Shown here piece by piece: positions 47,001 through 57,772 of a stretch of 64,000 nucleotides of DNA. A model generated the notes under the pieces. That model saw only the letters and a list, made by a program, of their open reading frames with translations. It made no database searches and had not been told where the DNA came from. Both the position numbers and the translations under genes were made by a program. Every line of letters starts with the position of its first letter. Position 1 is the stretch's first letter. Origin of the DNA: Apus apus (Eukaryota > Chordata > Aves > Apodiformes > Apodidae); assembly GCF_020740795.1 (NCBI RefSeq), contig NC_067301.1, forward strand, positions 7,268,501 to 7,332,500, in the 5' to 3' direction.

Positions 47001-50000
47001 TTTGGAATAGAGGACAAGTTTTTCCCTTTAATCAGACCCCTGCCTTTGCAAACATTAATGAGTCAATCAGCACAGTATCTATGGGAGGTAAATGTGAAGT
47101 GGGGAAACTGAGGCACAGAGTGATTAAATTGCTTCCCAGAGGGGATCCCTGGTTAGGTTCACAAGCCCTGGGTGATCTCGACCATTTTTCTGATTTAGCC
47201 TTCCAGCAGCTCACATAATGGGGCCTTCATCCTTTGCTGGTCCTGTTGTAGCTCCCGTAACACAAACATCCAACAGGAACACCCATTAGTGCAGCTGGTT
47301 TCCATTTGCATCCATCTTCCCTTAACTATTTTGCCACATGTTTTGGATACCAGTGGAGGATTGTTTTGTTTTTCTCCTCTCCCATCTCCCTCCCCAAATC
47401 CCCTTCACGTTCTCCCTTGTCCCTCCCTCCCCACTACTTGTATTTCTAATCCTGAGTTTTATCCCTCATTTTTGTAGATTATGATTTTGGAGATGTCTTT
47501 CCAGCAATGCAGACCATGCCCAGCAGAGACTGGGAAGGTGGGACACACTCATCTTACAACATTTTGGTTTTCTCTCTGCATTGCTGCCACCTGAAGCTTG
47601 CTGCATGCTTCCCAGTTCACTCCTTTAATCCCCACATCTTGATGGAATTCAGTAAGAGGCAGAAAATGGCAGAAAAGATGCCCCAAGGTGGAAGGTTGTG
47701 TGTCTCACCTGTGAGAGACATGCAAAGTTTTCCCCAAATCCTGGTATATGCAGGAATATATCCCAGGGCAGGGAGATGTTTTCCTGCCTCTGCTGGTGCC
47801 TCCGTGTCTTCCAGACGTGTCAGTCCCAGCGCTCAGGAGACGTGGAGTTAATTGGGTAGATTATATTCCTGGTTATAATATATACTGGGTATATTATATT
47901 ATTATAATATAGATATATTACTGAGTTAAAGGTGCCTTTATCCCAGGTGACAAAAGAAAAGCTGGAAATTCCCTGAATTTCCCCCCTCCATGCAGCTGGC
48001 AAGCAGGGACCAGCAGCTAAAATGAGCCTGACTCTGCCAGCTGACTCTAGGTTTCCTCTCTGGGGTAAAGCACACAGGGTGCTGACTGAAAAACTGATCC
48101 ACTTTCAGTTGCTTTCCTGAAAGCCCTGGAAAAGAGCTGAATTGATTCTGCTTGCTTTAATTTTGGGTCTTTTGCAGGGATTCATTTGGGAGGTTTTGTT
48201 TTCTTTGGACCCTGCTCTCCTGTATGGAAACATCTCTTCTGAAGCCCCAACGTCTAGCACGTGCTCGGTTTGGGTCACTGCACTTTTTTTTGTTTTTGCC
48301 ACTTTTAAAACCAACTTGTCAGCTTTGTCGGGCCTTGATGGTGAAGAGCACATGCTCCTTTTAGAGGAACTTGTTCTTCTTCCTCCCCTTGCACTCCCTG
48401 TGTGTTTCCTTTGCACGTCACGGCCGTAGGAGACTTCTCTGCTTTACCCCCAGAGGAAACACACCCACGTTCCCTCCTTTGCAGCTAAAAGCTGGATGGA
48501 GCTTTGGGTCTGGATTTCCTTGGCCAGTACCACCTGAATATTTGGGGAAATTCTGCCTGAATTCCATGTGGATTGCTCTTGGGCTCTAACATGCTCCCTC
48601 TCATCTCCTTTCTTACCCCACGCACAGACATGGTTTAATATGCCCCTGAACCTTGACCATACACTTAGAGGCTACAAACCACCTTTCCAAACTCAACACT
48701 CAGTGAGAGACTTAACTGTGGGTGCTGGCTGGGAGAAGCCAAGGGATGCTGAGGGCAGATCCCTCTCTTATTTGGGGACTTCCATGGCTCTGTGTGCAGG
48801 TTCTGGTTGCAAAGAGGTGCTGGTGGGATCTGCTGCTGCTCTGGTTTGTTCCAGCAAACCTCGGCTGTAGCAAAACCATCCTCAACCCTTCCAGGTTAGC
48901 CTTACTGGTGCATTCTTTGCTGTTTGTACACAGAGCAAGAGGTTTAGGGAGCTGGGGCAGTTCCTCAGTTTTCAGCAAATGCATTTTGAGCTAAAATTCT
49001 GTGTTTTGGAAAAAGATTGTTTGGTCTAGATGGAACCAGCAGGGTTGAGGCAAAAGACGTGGCGTTCGTGTTGGCAACGCAGGCTGGAAGCCTGGGCTGA
49101 AATTGCTTCTAAAGGTTTTCTTTTCCCTGTAATGTAGACATAAAAAATCTGCCCAATTTACTCCCTGTGATGAGTTCACACCCTCCATGCTGTGGGGCAG
49201 GTGTTTCAGCAGGAACAAAGCAGCATTTTGACAGCAGCCATCACAAAACTGCCTTTATTAGGCTTATTTTTTACAAGAGGTTTCATTTTCTGTCTCAAAA
49301 CCTGTGCCCCCCCCCCCCAGTCAGTCTGCTGGGGCTGTGGTGTCCTTCAGAAGGGCTGTCCCTGCCTAGCAAGGGGTTTCTAGCTGGCTTTGGGAATGAG
49401 GGCTCCTGGAGAAGCGAAGGGCATGGGGAACCTTCCTGTAACTGTGACTCTGTGGATGGATAACACCGAGCATGACTCCTGTAGCCCTTCTCCACTGCTC
49501 CTTTTCCCTCTGAAGACTAACAAGCCGGTTGTGCTACGACCTGTCTGTGCAGCCTCTTGTCCTGGGACCCTGGGGAATGCCACATCCCCCCCCTCCCCCA
49601 CACTTCCAGCCCCCCAAGTGTGTGTCTTGTGCAAGTGATGAAAAGCAGCTGGCTCCCTAAGGATGGTTGTTCCATGGGCTGGCTCCATCCCTGCCCTTCC
49701 AGCCAAGCCAGCATCTTCCTAAGACCCTGTCCCAGGGGAGAAGCAGCAGGGTGGGGCAGCAGCCTCCTCAGGTTGCTGTCATCTTGTTAAGGAGCCCAGG
49801 ACCCCTCAAGTTCCTTCCCAAGGATGCTACCTCTTCTTAATCCAGCTCCTGGGTGACCAAGCTCTTCTTTCCAGGCATTGCCTTAATTGCAGTGGGTGCA
49901 GAACCTGGAGTGACACTGGGTCGTGCTCTGGCCTCTCTGTCCCTCCTTGCAAAGAGCCCACAGTGATTCTGAAGCTAATTAGTTGGGTCTGATGGTGCCC

Positions 50001-53000
50001 AGGATGGTGTCACTGCAATCAACACAGTGACCACCTAGTGCCCCGAGCCCCCAGCACACAGCTTTGCTTGATTTCCACTTGATTCTAAACACCTGTACTG
50101 ACCTTAATCCTGCTTCTCCCTTCTTGTCTTTGCAGATGGAGACCTGACGGACACACTGAGCTGCCCACCCTCCACTGCCTCAGAGGCCAATGGCAGCAGG
50201 GGCTCTGTGAGGAGCCCAACACAGCGCCACAACCCCTTCAACCAGGAGAAGGCTGAGGCCCTGTCCTCTGCTGACACCACGCCGGTGCACACGGCTTCCC
50301 AGGAGAAGGCAGAAGCCACCCCTGAAGGAACAGACCAGTCTGAGAGCTGCACGGAGCTGGAGGTCATCAGGTGAGGGGCAGAGCTGGCTGACCTGAAAAT
50401 GTGCCCCTGAGTGTCCTCTGTCACGAGGGGCTGGTGATGTGCCAGCCTTTCTAGCCCACTGGAGACACCATCGGTGATGTAGTCTTTATACAACCATGAG
50501 AAAGTGGTTTTTATACCTCCAGAGACCAACTGATGCTCTGTAGATGTCAAGAGAGATGGTCTCTTGGGTCTGTGGAGCTGCAGGCTGGCTCAGCATCAAC
50601 CCCTTTGCTCAGGGGAAGCCTTGAGCTTTGGTCTGAAGCTCTCTCCAGCTGGTGGCAGGTTTGCAGCAAGTGTCTCGGATCTTGTCTCCCACCCTTTTGT
50701 GTGTCAATGAGCTGTGGCTAAACCTGTTGAGGGAGATGCCTCCGCAGACCTGCTGGCCTGTGTGTGACTCTTGTAGAGGAGATCCCCAGGGGTCCCTCAG
50801 AGCCCTTCAACCCAGACAAAGCCCAAGGCTCTGTCTGCTCCCACCCAGTGTCAGGGACACACCAGAACCAGCCCAGCAGGCCTGTGCTTGGCTCTCACTC
50901 CCTGTTTTTCGTGGGAGGAGCAGAGGAGCTGGGTTACAACTCACCCAGCTTTCCAGCAGAAGACACACACGAAAAGGAGCACTGAGCTCCTTTCCCAAAC
51001 CAGAGTTGGGGAGGTCTGGCAGCAGTTTGGGTGCTACGGGAGGCCTGGACACTCCCACAGCCCGTGTCCCGGCTGCATCTCCCTCTTCTGGCAGCGGGGG
51101 GCACGGCATTCCCACCTCCTCCTGAAACCTTCTCCCTTCCCAGCGTCTTGCTCTCAGGGGTTTCTCCCATCTCAGTTCAGCTCCACATCCATTTCTGTTC
51201 CCCTTTGTACCCAAGGTGCTGTGTCTGTGCCTCTTCTATTTTGGGTAAATAGGAAACTGTGTCCAAACTAGTTTTTTTCCTGCTTTTCTTGTGGGGGGTG
51301 ACAGGGACACGCAGGTTCTATGTGGCTGCACATTGAGTGATGGTTTTGATGTGAGAAAATCTTCACAACAGGGAAAATGGCAGAGGGAGGTTGTTGGGAA
51401 AGGGAGGGACCCCTTTATATTGCAGAAGTTCCCCCTCTGTTCTGCCCTGGTGAGGCCCCATCTGGAGCACTGGGTCCAGCTCTGGGCTCCCCAGTTCATG
51501 AAGGACAAGGAACTACTGGAGAGAGTCCAGCACAGGGCACTGAGATGCTGAGGGGCTGGAGCATCTGCCTGGGAGGAAAGGCTGGGAGAGCTGGGGCTGC
51601 TCAGCTGGAGGAGGAGCCTGAGGGGGGATCTGATCAGTGCTGATCAGTATCTACAGGGGGTGTCAGGAGGATGGGCCAGACTCTTCTCAGGGGTGTCCAG
51701 GGACAGGACAAGGGGCAATGGGCACAAACTGGAGCACAGGAGGGTCAAGTTAAACATAAGGAAGAACTTCTTGACTGTGAGGGTGACAGAGCCCTGGGAC
51801 AGGCTGCCCAGGGAGGCTGTGGAGTCTCCATCCCTGGAGACATTCCAAACCCACCTGGATGTGTTCTTGTGGGATCTGCTCTAGGGGATCCTGCTCTGGC
51901 AGGGGTTGGACTAGATGATCTCCAGAGGTCCCTTCCAACCCCCACCACTCTGTTTCTTGTGCTTCCCTGGAAGGCAGAGTCACTCCTGGCTTCTAAGCTC
52001 AGTTTCACCTTCTGCATTTTAAGCCTGTTGTTTGAGGGTGAAGCAGCTCTTTAGCTCCTCTAAGCAGGCAAAGATGAGTGACTGGTCTCTCACCACGCAG
52101 GTTGGCCAAGAAGAAGAAAACAGGCAAGAAGAAGAAAGCAAAGCCCGAGGAGGTGGCGAACGCCCCTCCTGCAGTGCCCCAGGGCCAGCAGCCCAGCGGT
52201 GACAGCAGCCTGAACGGGCTGAGCGACAGAGAAGAGCCCCCGAGAGACGCTGGTCCCTCGGCGCAGGCGCGGGCGGGCGGGCAGGAGGGCGGTGGGCGCG
52301 CTGCCCTGGGCCGGCTGGCTTTGCGCATCCCCGAGATGAAGGACACGTCCATGGAGAGCCTGGGGCAGCCGCTCAGCAAGGTGATGGACAGGCTGAACGG
52401 GCAGCTGGACACCAGTGCCTGGGCGGCCCCCCGGGAGCCCCCCGGGCAGTCCTTTCGGACTGGCACGCCAGGGGAGACCCCAGATGGATCGTCCTCTGGC
52501 GACTTCAGCGAGGGGATTTCAGCCCCCATGGACTTCTACCGCTTTACCATCGAGAGTCCAAACGCTGCTGCACCAGGTGGTGGCCACCATGACCCTCCAG
52601 GGCCTGGCCAACCGGCACATGTTTCTGGTAGCCCTGAGGCTCCTGAAGAAGAAGAAAGCAGAAAGGGAGAAGCAGTTGGGGCAGTAGAGGAGTCTGGAGG
52701 GACAAGTGATGAAGCCCAAAGTGTCCAGATGGAAACCACCGAGCCCCAGGGTCTCCAGGAGCCGAAGAAGGAGCAACCCAGCCCTTCTCCAAGCAGCACT
52801 GAGGACTCTGGTGTGGAGGAAGGGCAGGGCAGCCCTTCAGAGCTGACCCATCCCTCTGAGTTCAGGTGAGGCTGGCTTTGCTCAGCAGGGAGAGCATCTC
52901 CCAAACAATCTTGAGCTCAAGCTGCTACTTTGTCCGTGGTCTGGGAGGCAAAGCTCATCCTTCTCTGGGATGAAGATCATACAATCATAGAATGGTTTCA

Positions 53001-56000
53001 GTTGGAAGGGACCTTAAAGATGCACAAGGTCAGGAGGAGAAGGTCTTAGGTAGCCAACAGGTGCCCAAATCATGGACAAGTTCATTAAAGAAGCAGACTG
53101 AGACACTGCCCAGGTTGCCCAGGGAAGCTGTGGCTGCCCCATCCCTGGCAGTGTTGAAGGGCAGGTTGGATGGGGCTTGGAGCAGCCTGGTCTGGTGGGA
53201 GGTGTCCCTGCCCATTCAGGGGGTTGGGACTAGATGGTCTTTAAGATCCCTTCCAACCCAAACCAGTTTGGGATTTGATGATTCTATGAGATTGCCCTTC
53301 CTGGACCCACACAGCCTCACATCTGCGTCCACACTCTACTGTCTCTTCACAGGGTGGATAACAACCATCTCCTCCTGCTGATGATCCACGTCTTTCGGGA
53401 GAATGAGGAACAGTTGTTCAGGGTAAGTTGGTTGGGATCCATCTCTCAGGTGGGACCAGCTCTGTGGCTGCTGCAGCTGAGACCTCCTCTCTCTCCACAC
53501 AGATGATCCGAATGAGCACGGGGCACATGGAGGGAAACCTGCAGCTGATCTATGTCCTGCTGACTGACTGCTACGTGTACCTGATCCGGAAAGGTATCCC
53601 TCAGCTGCAGGGAGGGAGGCTCACTTGATCCAGGGCTTATCCACGGCACTGTAGCTCACTGCCTTCATTGCCAGCTCCTACCATTCCCTTGTGTCCCCTG
53701 GCAGTCTCAGGGAGGAACTCAGGTTGACTTGTCCCCTGAGAAAGCCCGGGACATGGTTGGGTTTGCAGGTCCATCCCTGTAGCTGCACATCCCTGGGCAG
53801 TGCTGGGCTCCTGTGTCCCCCTTCACGTGGCTCTTTGTGTCTGTGCCAGGGGCAGCAGAGAAGCCCTACATGGTGGAGGAGGCCGTGTCCTACAATGAGC
53901 TGGACTACATTTCGGTGAGCACAGCCTGGGGCTGTTGGCCCTTTAGAGGAGCAGGAGGGGAACTGGGGGGCTCTCCTCATCTCTCCGGCCACGGGGGTGT
54001 CGGGAGCATTATGGTGGGGGGTTTCTGGCCACCTCTCTGTCCATAGGGAGAGTTTTGGCCAGTGAATCTTCGGGACTGGAGGAGCTAAAAGTGATCCCTC
54101 TCCTCAAATGCCACCCCTTGGTTGCTCGTATCTCCACATGGGCAGCAGAGCGACCACTGACCTTCTTCCCTGGGGCCAGAAGCCAGGCTTTGCCCTGCTG
54201 CACCACCCCTTGTCCCTCACCTGGCTTCCTTACCCAGTCATCTCTGGCACAGGTTGGGCTGGACCAGCAGACAGTGACCCTGGTGTGCACCAACCGGAGG
54301 AAGCAGTTCCTGCTCGACACCGCGGACGTGGCTCTCACCGAGTAAGCAGGAACCAGGTGGTGAACCATGACACTGTCCCCCAGGGTGTGGGACCTCTGCC
54401 CCGTACCTTGGACCCCCAGCGTGACTTGGGGAACACAAGAGACTCCAGTGACAGCCCTCCATGACAAAGTTCTGCCACCAGTGGGGCTTTGGGGTTTGGT
54501 TTGATGCCAGTTAACCCTGTGGGCAGCTGGAAGTGCCCTGAGCATGGAGAAGGCCAGAGTGTCCTCCCTGGATCTACACAGCAGTCACCCTGTCCCTCAG
54601 GCTGGTGGCCTCAGGGCTCTGGGCCATGCAGACTGTGTCCTTTGTGTCACTTGAGTAGGGGCAAGGTCTTGAGTTTCCAAGCATGTCCACAGATGTATTG
54701 TCAGCTCAGGGAGGTGACCTATGTAGGGCCTGGATGGTCATACTGGGATCTGGGTTGGGATGGGTGTCTGTCTCCCATTCTTACCCAGGCTCCTTCCTGG
54801 AGCTCAGACTTTGCAACCCTTGTTGTCTTTGGTCTCTGGGTTGATTTCAGGACCTCTTGGTCTGGAAGACCAGAGGCCCACATTGAAGGAAAGCCCTTTG
54901 GGCATCTGAGTGTATGGAGATGAAGGGCTGTTTGCCCTGGCCTCATCAGGGATCTCCATCTCCCTCTCAGGTTCTTCCTGGTCTCCTTGAAGTCAGCCAT
55001 GATCAAAGGGTGCCGGGAGCCCCCGTACCCCAGTATCCTCACAGATGCCACCATGGAGAAACTGGCACTTGCCAAGTTTGTGGCCCAGGAGTCCAAGTGT
55101 GAGGTGAGTTTGGATATCGTGGCCATCACTACCTGTGATGGAGGCTCAGGGAAACTCCCTCCTGTTGATTTCTCCACCTGACTTGGCAGGCCTGCAATGT
55201 GGTTGTGCGTTTCTACGGCCTTGTTCACTGGGAAGACCCCATGGACGAGGCGCTGGGACCCACCACCAACAGCTGCACCTCCATGGAGAACACGGTCACC
55301 AAGGATGGCATCCTGCACTACAAGGCAGGGACCTCCTACCTGGGCAAGGAGCAGTGGAAGACCTGCTTCGTGGTGCTCAGGTGGGTTCTGGGACTGTGGG
55401 TCATGACTGGGGCTTGTTGGAGAAGGTGCTGGGACCAGTTAGCTGTGGAGGAGCTGCCTGGGAGGTGGAGAGAACCCAGTTTGTCACCTGGGAGGCTAAA
55501 GCCACCAGTTGTAGTCACCCAGCAGCAGGAACACAGCCCCACAGGGGGGCAGGCAGGGCAGGAGTGTCTGTGGGACCCAGAGGGTGTTTGTCTCCAGTGA
55601 CCACTTCTCACCTTCCCAAACGGCAGCAACGGGATCTTGTACCAGTACCCGGACCGCACGGACGTCACCCCTCTGCTCTCCATCAACATGGGGTAAGTGG
55701 TGGGCAGGACGTGGCACCCAGACTCGGTGGGGATCTGGGGATCAGGAGCTCCTTGGGATGTTCAGGGAGGTGTTTGGGGACAGATCATGACCCAGCCCAT
55801 GCCACAGGACTCCCTGCTTGCCCCTGCCTGGGTACAGGTACCCGTTTGCTTTGGCTCTGGTGCAGGAAGCTGGAGATGGGTTTGTTTCCTCCTGGTTTTT
55901 GCACACCAAGCCCACCTTTTGATGGGGAATTGGCCTCTGAAGGGCTGATGTGCCCCTTCAGGAGCCAGGCTGGGCGACCTCCACAAACCCACCATGCTCA

Positions 56001-57772
56001 GCTCCGGCTCCGCCACGATGTGCAGACGCCATCCTTGGAGAAACCACAGGGGATGGCACAGATGGGAAGAGAGTGCTTGGGGGGGCAGGGGCTGGCCTGC
56101 AGCCTGGGGAGGGCAGGTGGGGACACTCCCCTTCACCCCCCTGATCTCCACCTCCCCTCTCTCCCAGCGGCGAGCAGTGCGGGGGATGCCGGCGCTCCAA
56201 CACCACCGACCGGCCCCACTCCTTCCAGGTGATCCTGACGGACCGGCCCTCCCTGGAGCTGAGCGCCGAGAACGAGGAGGACATGGCAGACTGGATGCAG
56301 TACTTCTGCCAGGCTGTCTCCAAAGGGGTGAGCTGGGGACAGGGCCCCCACCTGAGCATGGGTGCATAGAACCACAGAATGGCCAGGGTTGGAAGGGACC
56401 TCTGGAGATTGAGTCCAACCTCCCTGCCAGAGCAGGACCACACTGGGAAGGCCACAGAGGAATATGGGTCCTGAAAGTCTCCAGAGAAGGAGACTCCACA
56501 GCCCCTCTGGGCAGCCTGTCCCAGGGCTCCATCACCCTCACAGTACAGAAGTTTTTCCCCATGTTGAGGTGGAGCTTCCTGTGTTCCAGTTTGCTTCCAC
56601 TGCCCCTCATCCTGTCACAAGGCACCACTGAGAAGAGACTGGCCCCTTCTGGACACCCACCCTTCAGATATTTATAGACATTAGTAAGATCCCCTCTCAG
56701 TATTCTCCAGTCTAAAAAGCCCCACAGCTGTGCCTGCCCCATCCCTGGCAGTGTTGAAGGGCAGGTTGGATGGGGCTTGGAGCAACCTGGGCTGGTGGGA
56801 GGTGTCCCTGCCCATGCAGGGGGGTTGGGACTGGATGATCTTTAAGGACCCTTCCAACCCAAACCATTCCATGCTTATGATTTTAACCTCCCCTCTCCCC
56901 AACCTGGTGCAGGTGATCCCCCAGGGTGTTGCCCCCATGCCTTGTGTCCCCTGCTGCCTCGTGCTGACAGATGAGAAGGTTTTCACTTGCCACGAGGACT
57001 GCCAGACAAGCTTCTTCCGCTCGCTGGGCACCGCGGAGCTGACGGACATCAGCGCTGTCTCCACCGAGGCCAGCAAGGAATACTGCATCCTGGTGAGCCT
57101 GGTGCTGTGGGACTGGCAGGCCCAGGGCTGGGCAAGGACCACACTGGTAACACCCGGCCCCTCTCTTGGTGTTTAGGAGTTTGCTCAGGACCGCAAGCAG
57201 TTTCTGCCCCCCTGGGTCCTCTATTTTAGTTGCACTACAGAACTGGAGAGGTTCCTGTCGGCGCTGAACACCGCGTGGAGGAACATCTACCAGGTGAGTG
57301 TGCCAGGCTGTGTCACACCTTTCCTGCGGCATCCTCCTGGGAAGGAGTGGGTGGATTTTTTCCCCAGCTTTCCCATGAAGGGCAGGAGAGCCATGGAGCA
57401 TCTCTGTGGCTGTATAACTGTGGGGTGTAGAGCCTGAGTCCCCTGGTGTGTGAGCCACGAGCATTGAGGCCTGGCAAGGTGAGCAGGGAGGAAGGTGGTT
57501 CAGCCCTGTCCCCCTCTACCACCCACATTGATGACACATGATTTTCCCACCTGTTTTTGAGGTGGTTTTACAACACGGGGCAGAAGCAGCTGTCCTTTGT
57601 TCCCCCCCCCGACTGCCCCACACGTGTGTTTCAGGTCGACCTCCTGCACAAGGCCATTCTGGACGCTGCCATCAAGAAGAAGTGTGAGGACGCTCAGAGC
57701 CTCATCGGCAGCGCCTGGCAGCGCAGCGACAGCCTCTGCCGCGGGCGGGCGGAGCGGGACCCCTGGTGTTAG
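30408..57772 (+). CDS. PLEKHM2: PLEKHM2 / SKIP, RUN and PH domain adaptor linking ARL8 lysosomes to kinesin-1
   Basis: Twenty coding exons: 30408-30467, 42993-43099, 43251-43360, 44240-44339, 44888-44975, 46072-46258, 47478-47537, 50136-50370, 52101-52865, 53353-53422, 53503-53593, 53850-53914, 54253-54341, 54971-55103, 55190-55380, 55627-55692, 56168-56327, 56913-57092, 57177-57293 and 57635-57772. They sum to 3012 nt (1003 aa; human 1019), all GT-AG. An N-terminal RUN domain (about 36-160) is known to bind ARL8. Two W-acidic kinesin-light-chain motifs, LEWDDS (W207) and DWEDGD (W236), sit at the human residue numbers. A disordered linker (exons 8-9) has a lysine-rich patch ([13 protein letters not shown]), and a PH domain begins near residue 755 ([13 protein letters not shown]). 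The C-terminus [10 protein letters not shown] matches human. Known role: kinesin-driven outward movement of lysosomes. The start ([16 protein letters not shown]) matches human and has G at -3 and +4. Identification is very secure. Confidence 0.97.
33703..33727 (-). repeat. Pure 25-nt T tract (poly(A) on the minus strand)
   Basis: Read on the minus strand, it is a 25-nt A tract preceded by AATAAA about 16 nt upstream (the + strand reads TTTATT at 33741-33746). That is the arrangement left by a polyadenylated RNA retrocopy on the minus strand. No parent gene was recognised in the adjoining 33728-34320. Confidence 0.6.
35200..35408 (+). mobile_element. CR1 LINE 3' end, sense, second subfamily
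   Basis: CR1 tail of the type with GGAAGAACTTCTTTCC, GAGCCCTGGGACAGGCTGTC and GATGATCTCCAGAGGTCCC. It differs from the GATCTTTAAGG type seen in DDI2, and resembles the copies at 51430 and (minus strand) 56366. Confidence 0.9.
36400..36911 (+). mobile_element. CR1 LINE 3' end, sense, third subfamily
   Basis: A CR1-like copy of about 510 bp with the stretch GAGCAGGAGCAGCTGAGGGA and the tail TATGATTCCATGATTCTA. It is diverged from the other two CR1 types here and probably belongs to an older subfamily. Confidence 0.85.
37743..38140 (+). mobile_element. CR1 LINE 3' end, sense
   Basis: A CR1 copy of about 400 bp of the young-looking subfamily (see 6944), ending in CCATGATGATTCTATGG. Confidence 0.93.
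40951..41044 (+). repeat. (CTAT)n tetranucleotide microsatellite
   Basis: About 23.5 uninterrupted CTAT units (94 bp) in PLEKHM2 intron 1. Its purity and length suggest a highly variable marker locus. The Ser-Ile-Tyr-Leu open frame across it is only a by-product of the repeat. Confidence 0.98.
42249..42368 (+). mobile_element. CR1 LINE internal fragment, sense
   Basis: It matches the 5' part of the 45240 copy (CCCAGAAACCAACCATGTCC, CTCGGCTCTTGCGAGACCCC) but lacks the 3' terminus. A fragment that starts and ends inside the element suggests deletion after insertion. Confidence 0.75.
43100..46071 (+). other. PLEKHM2: PLEKHM2 introns 2-5
   Basis: Introns 43100-43250, 43361-44239, 44340-44887 and 44976-46071 separate exons 2-6 (RUN domain). 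The only recognised repeat is the CR1 copy at 45240-45862 in intron 5. The rest is unique sequence with nothing supportable. Confidence 0.75.
45240..45862 (+). mobile_element. CR1 LINE 3' end, sense, longest copy in the window
   Basis: A 5'-truncated CR1 of about 620 bp from the young-looking subfamily, running from GAGCCCAGAAACCAACC to a slightly scrambled tail (CCATGATATGATATGATT). Confidence 0.93.
46259..50135 (+). other. PLEKHM2: PLEKHM2 introns 6 and 7 flanking the 60-nt exon 7
   Basis: Introns 46259-47477 and 47538-50135 are both phase 1 and surround the small exon 7. They contain no recognised transposon. There is a very AT-rich patch at about 47858-47922, a T-rich stretch near 48286 and a C tract at 49309-49318. 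Confidence 0.75.
47478..47537 (+). other. PLEKHM2: PLEKHM2 exon 7, frame-neutral exon carrying W236
   Basis: This exon is exactly 60 nt with phase 1 at both ends, so skipping it keeps the frame. It encodes D218-E237 including [15 protein letters not shown], and the second W-acidic motif (DWEDGD) is completed across its 3' junction. Skipping would remove one of the two kinesin-light-chain motifs. Confidence 0.85.
50371..52100 (+). other. PLEKHM2: PLEKHM2 intron 8
   Basis: A 1.7 kb phase-2 intron. Its second half is a CR1 copy (51430-51958) ending about 140 nt before the acceptor of the large exon 9. Confidence 0.75.
51430..51958 (+). mobile_element. CR1 LINE 3' end, sense, second subfamily
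   Basis: About 530 bp with GTTAAACATAAGGAAGAACT, CTGGACTAGATGATCTCCAG-like tail sequence and CTTCCAACCCC. It is clearly related to the 35200 copy. Confidence 0.92.
52978..53030 (-). mobile_element. CR1 LINE 3' tail, antisense
   Basis: Reverse-complement CR1 terminus: ATCATAGAATGGTTT then TTGGAAGGGACCTTAAAGAT. It faces a sense CR1 copy 75 nt downstream. Confidence 0.88.
53106..53289 (+). mobile_element. CR1 LINE 3' tail, sense
   Basis: Young-subfamily CR1 terminus from GCCCAGGTTGCCCAGGG to GATGATTCTATGA, 5'-truncated to about 185 bp. Confidence 0.93.
53423..56167 (+). other. PLEKHM2: PLEKHM2 introns 10-16
   Basis: Short introns 53423-53502, 53594-53849, 53915-54252, 54342-54970, 55104-55189, 55381-55626 and 55693-56167. 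No transposon was recognised. All are GT-AG. Confidence 0.8.
56366..56722 (-). mobile_element. CR1 LINE 3' end, antisense, second subfamily
   Basis: Reverse-complement CR1 beginning ATAGAACCACAGAATGG and GGGTTGGAAGGGACCTCTGG, extending about 355 bp to the junction with the next sense CR1. It lies in PLEKHM2 intron 17. Confidence 0.9.
56726..56880 (+). mobile_element. CR1 LINE 3' tail, sense
   Basis: Young-subfamily CR1 tail (CTGCCCCATCCCTGGCAGTG to AACCATTCCATGC) directly abutting the antisense copy. It ends about 32 nt before the exon 18 acceptor. Confidence 0.93.

Larger units (their letters stand above)
52866..53352 (+). other. PLEKHM2: PLEKHM2 intron 9
   Basis: A 487-nt intron, half of which is two opposed CR1 tails (52978-53030 minus, 53106-53289 plus). 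It lies between the large linker exon and the start of the C-terminal half. Confidence 0.8.

Noticed and set aside
48142-48429. A 95-codon hydrophobic open frame in PLEKHM2 intron 7
   Set aside because: The hydrophobic look comes from T-rich intron sequence. There is no homology and no supported exon boundaries.
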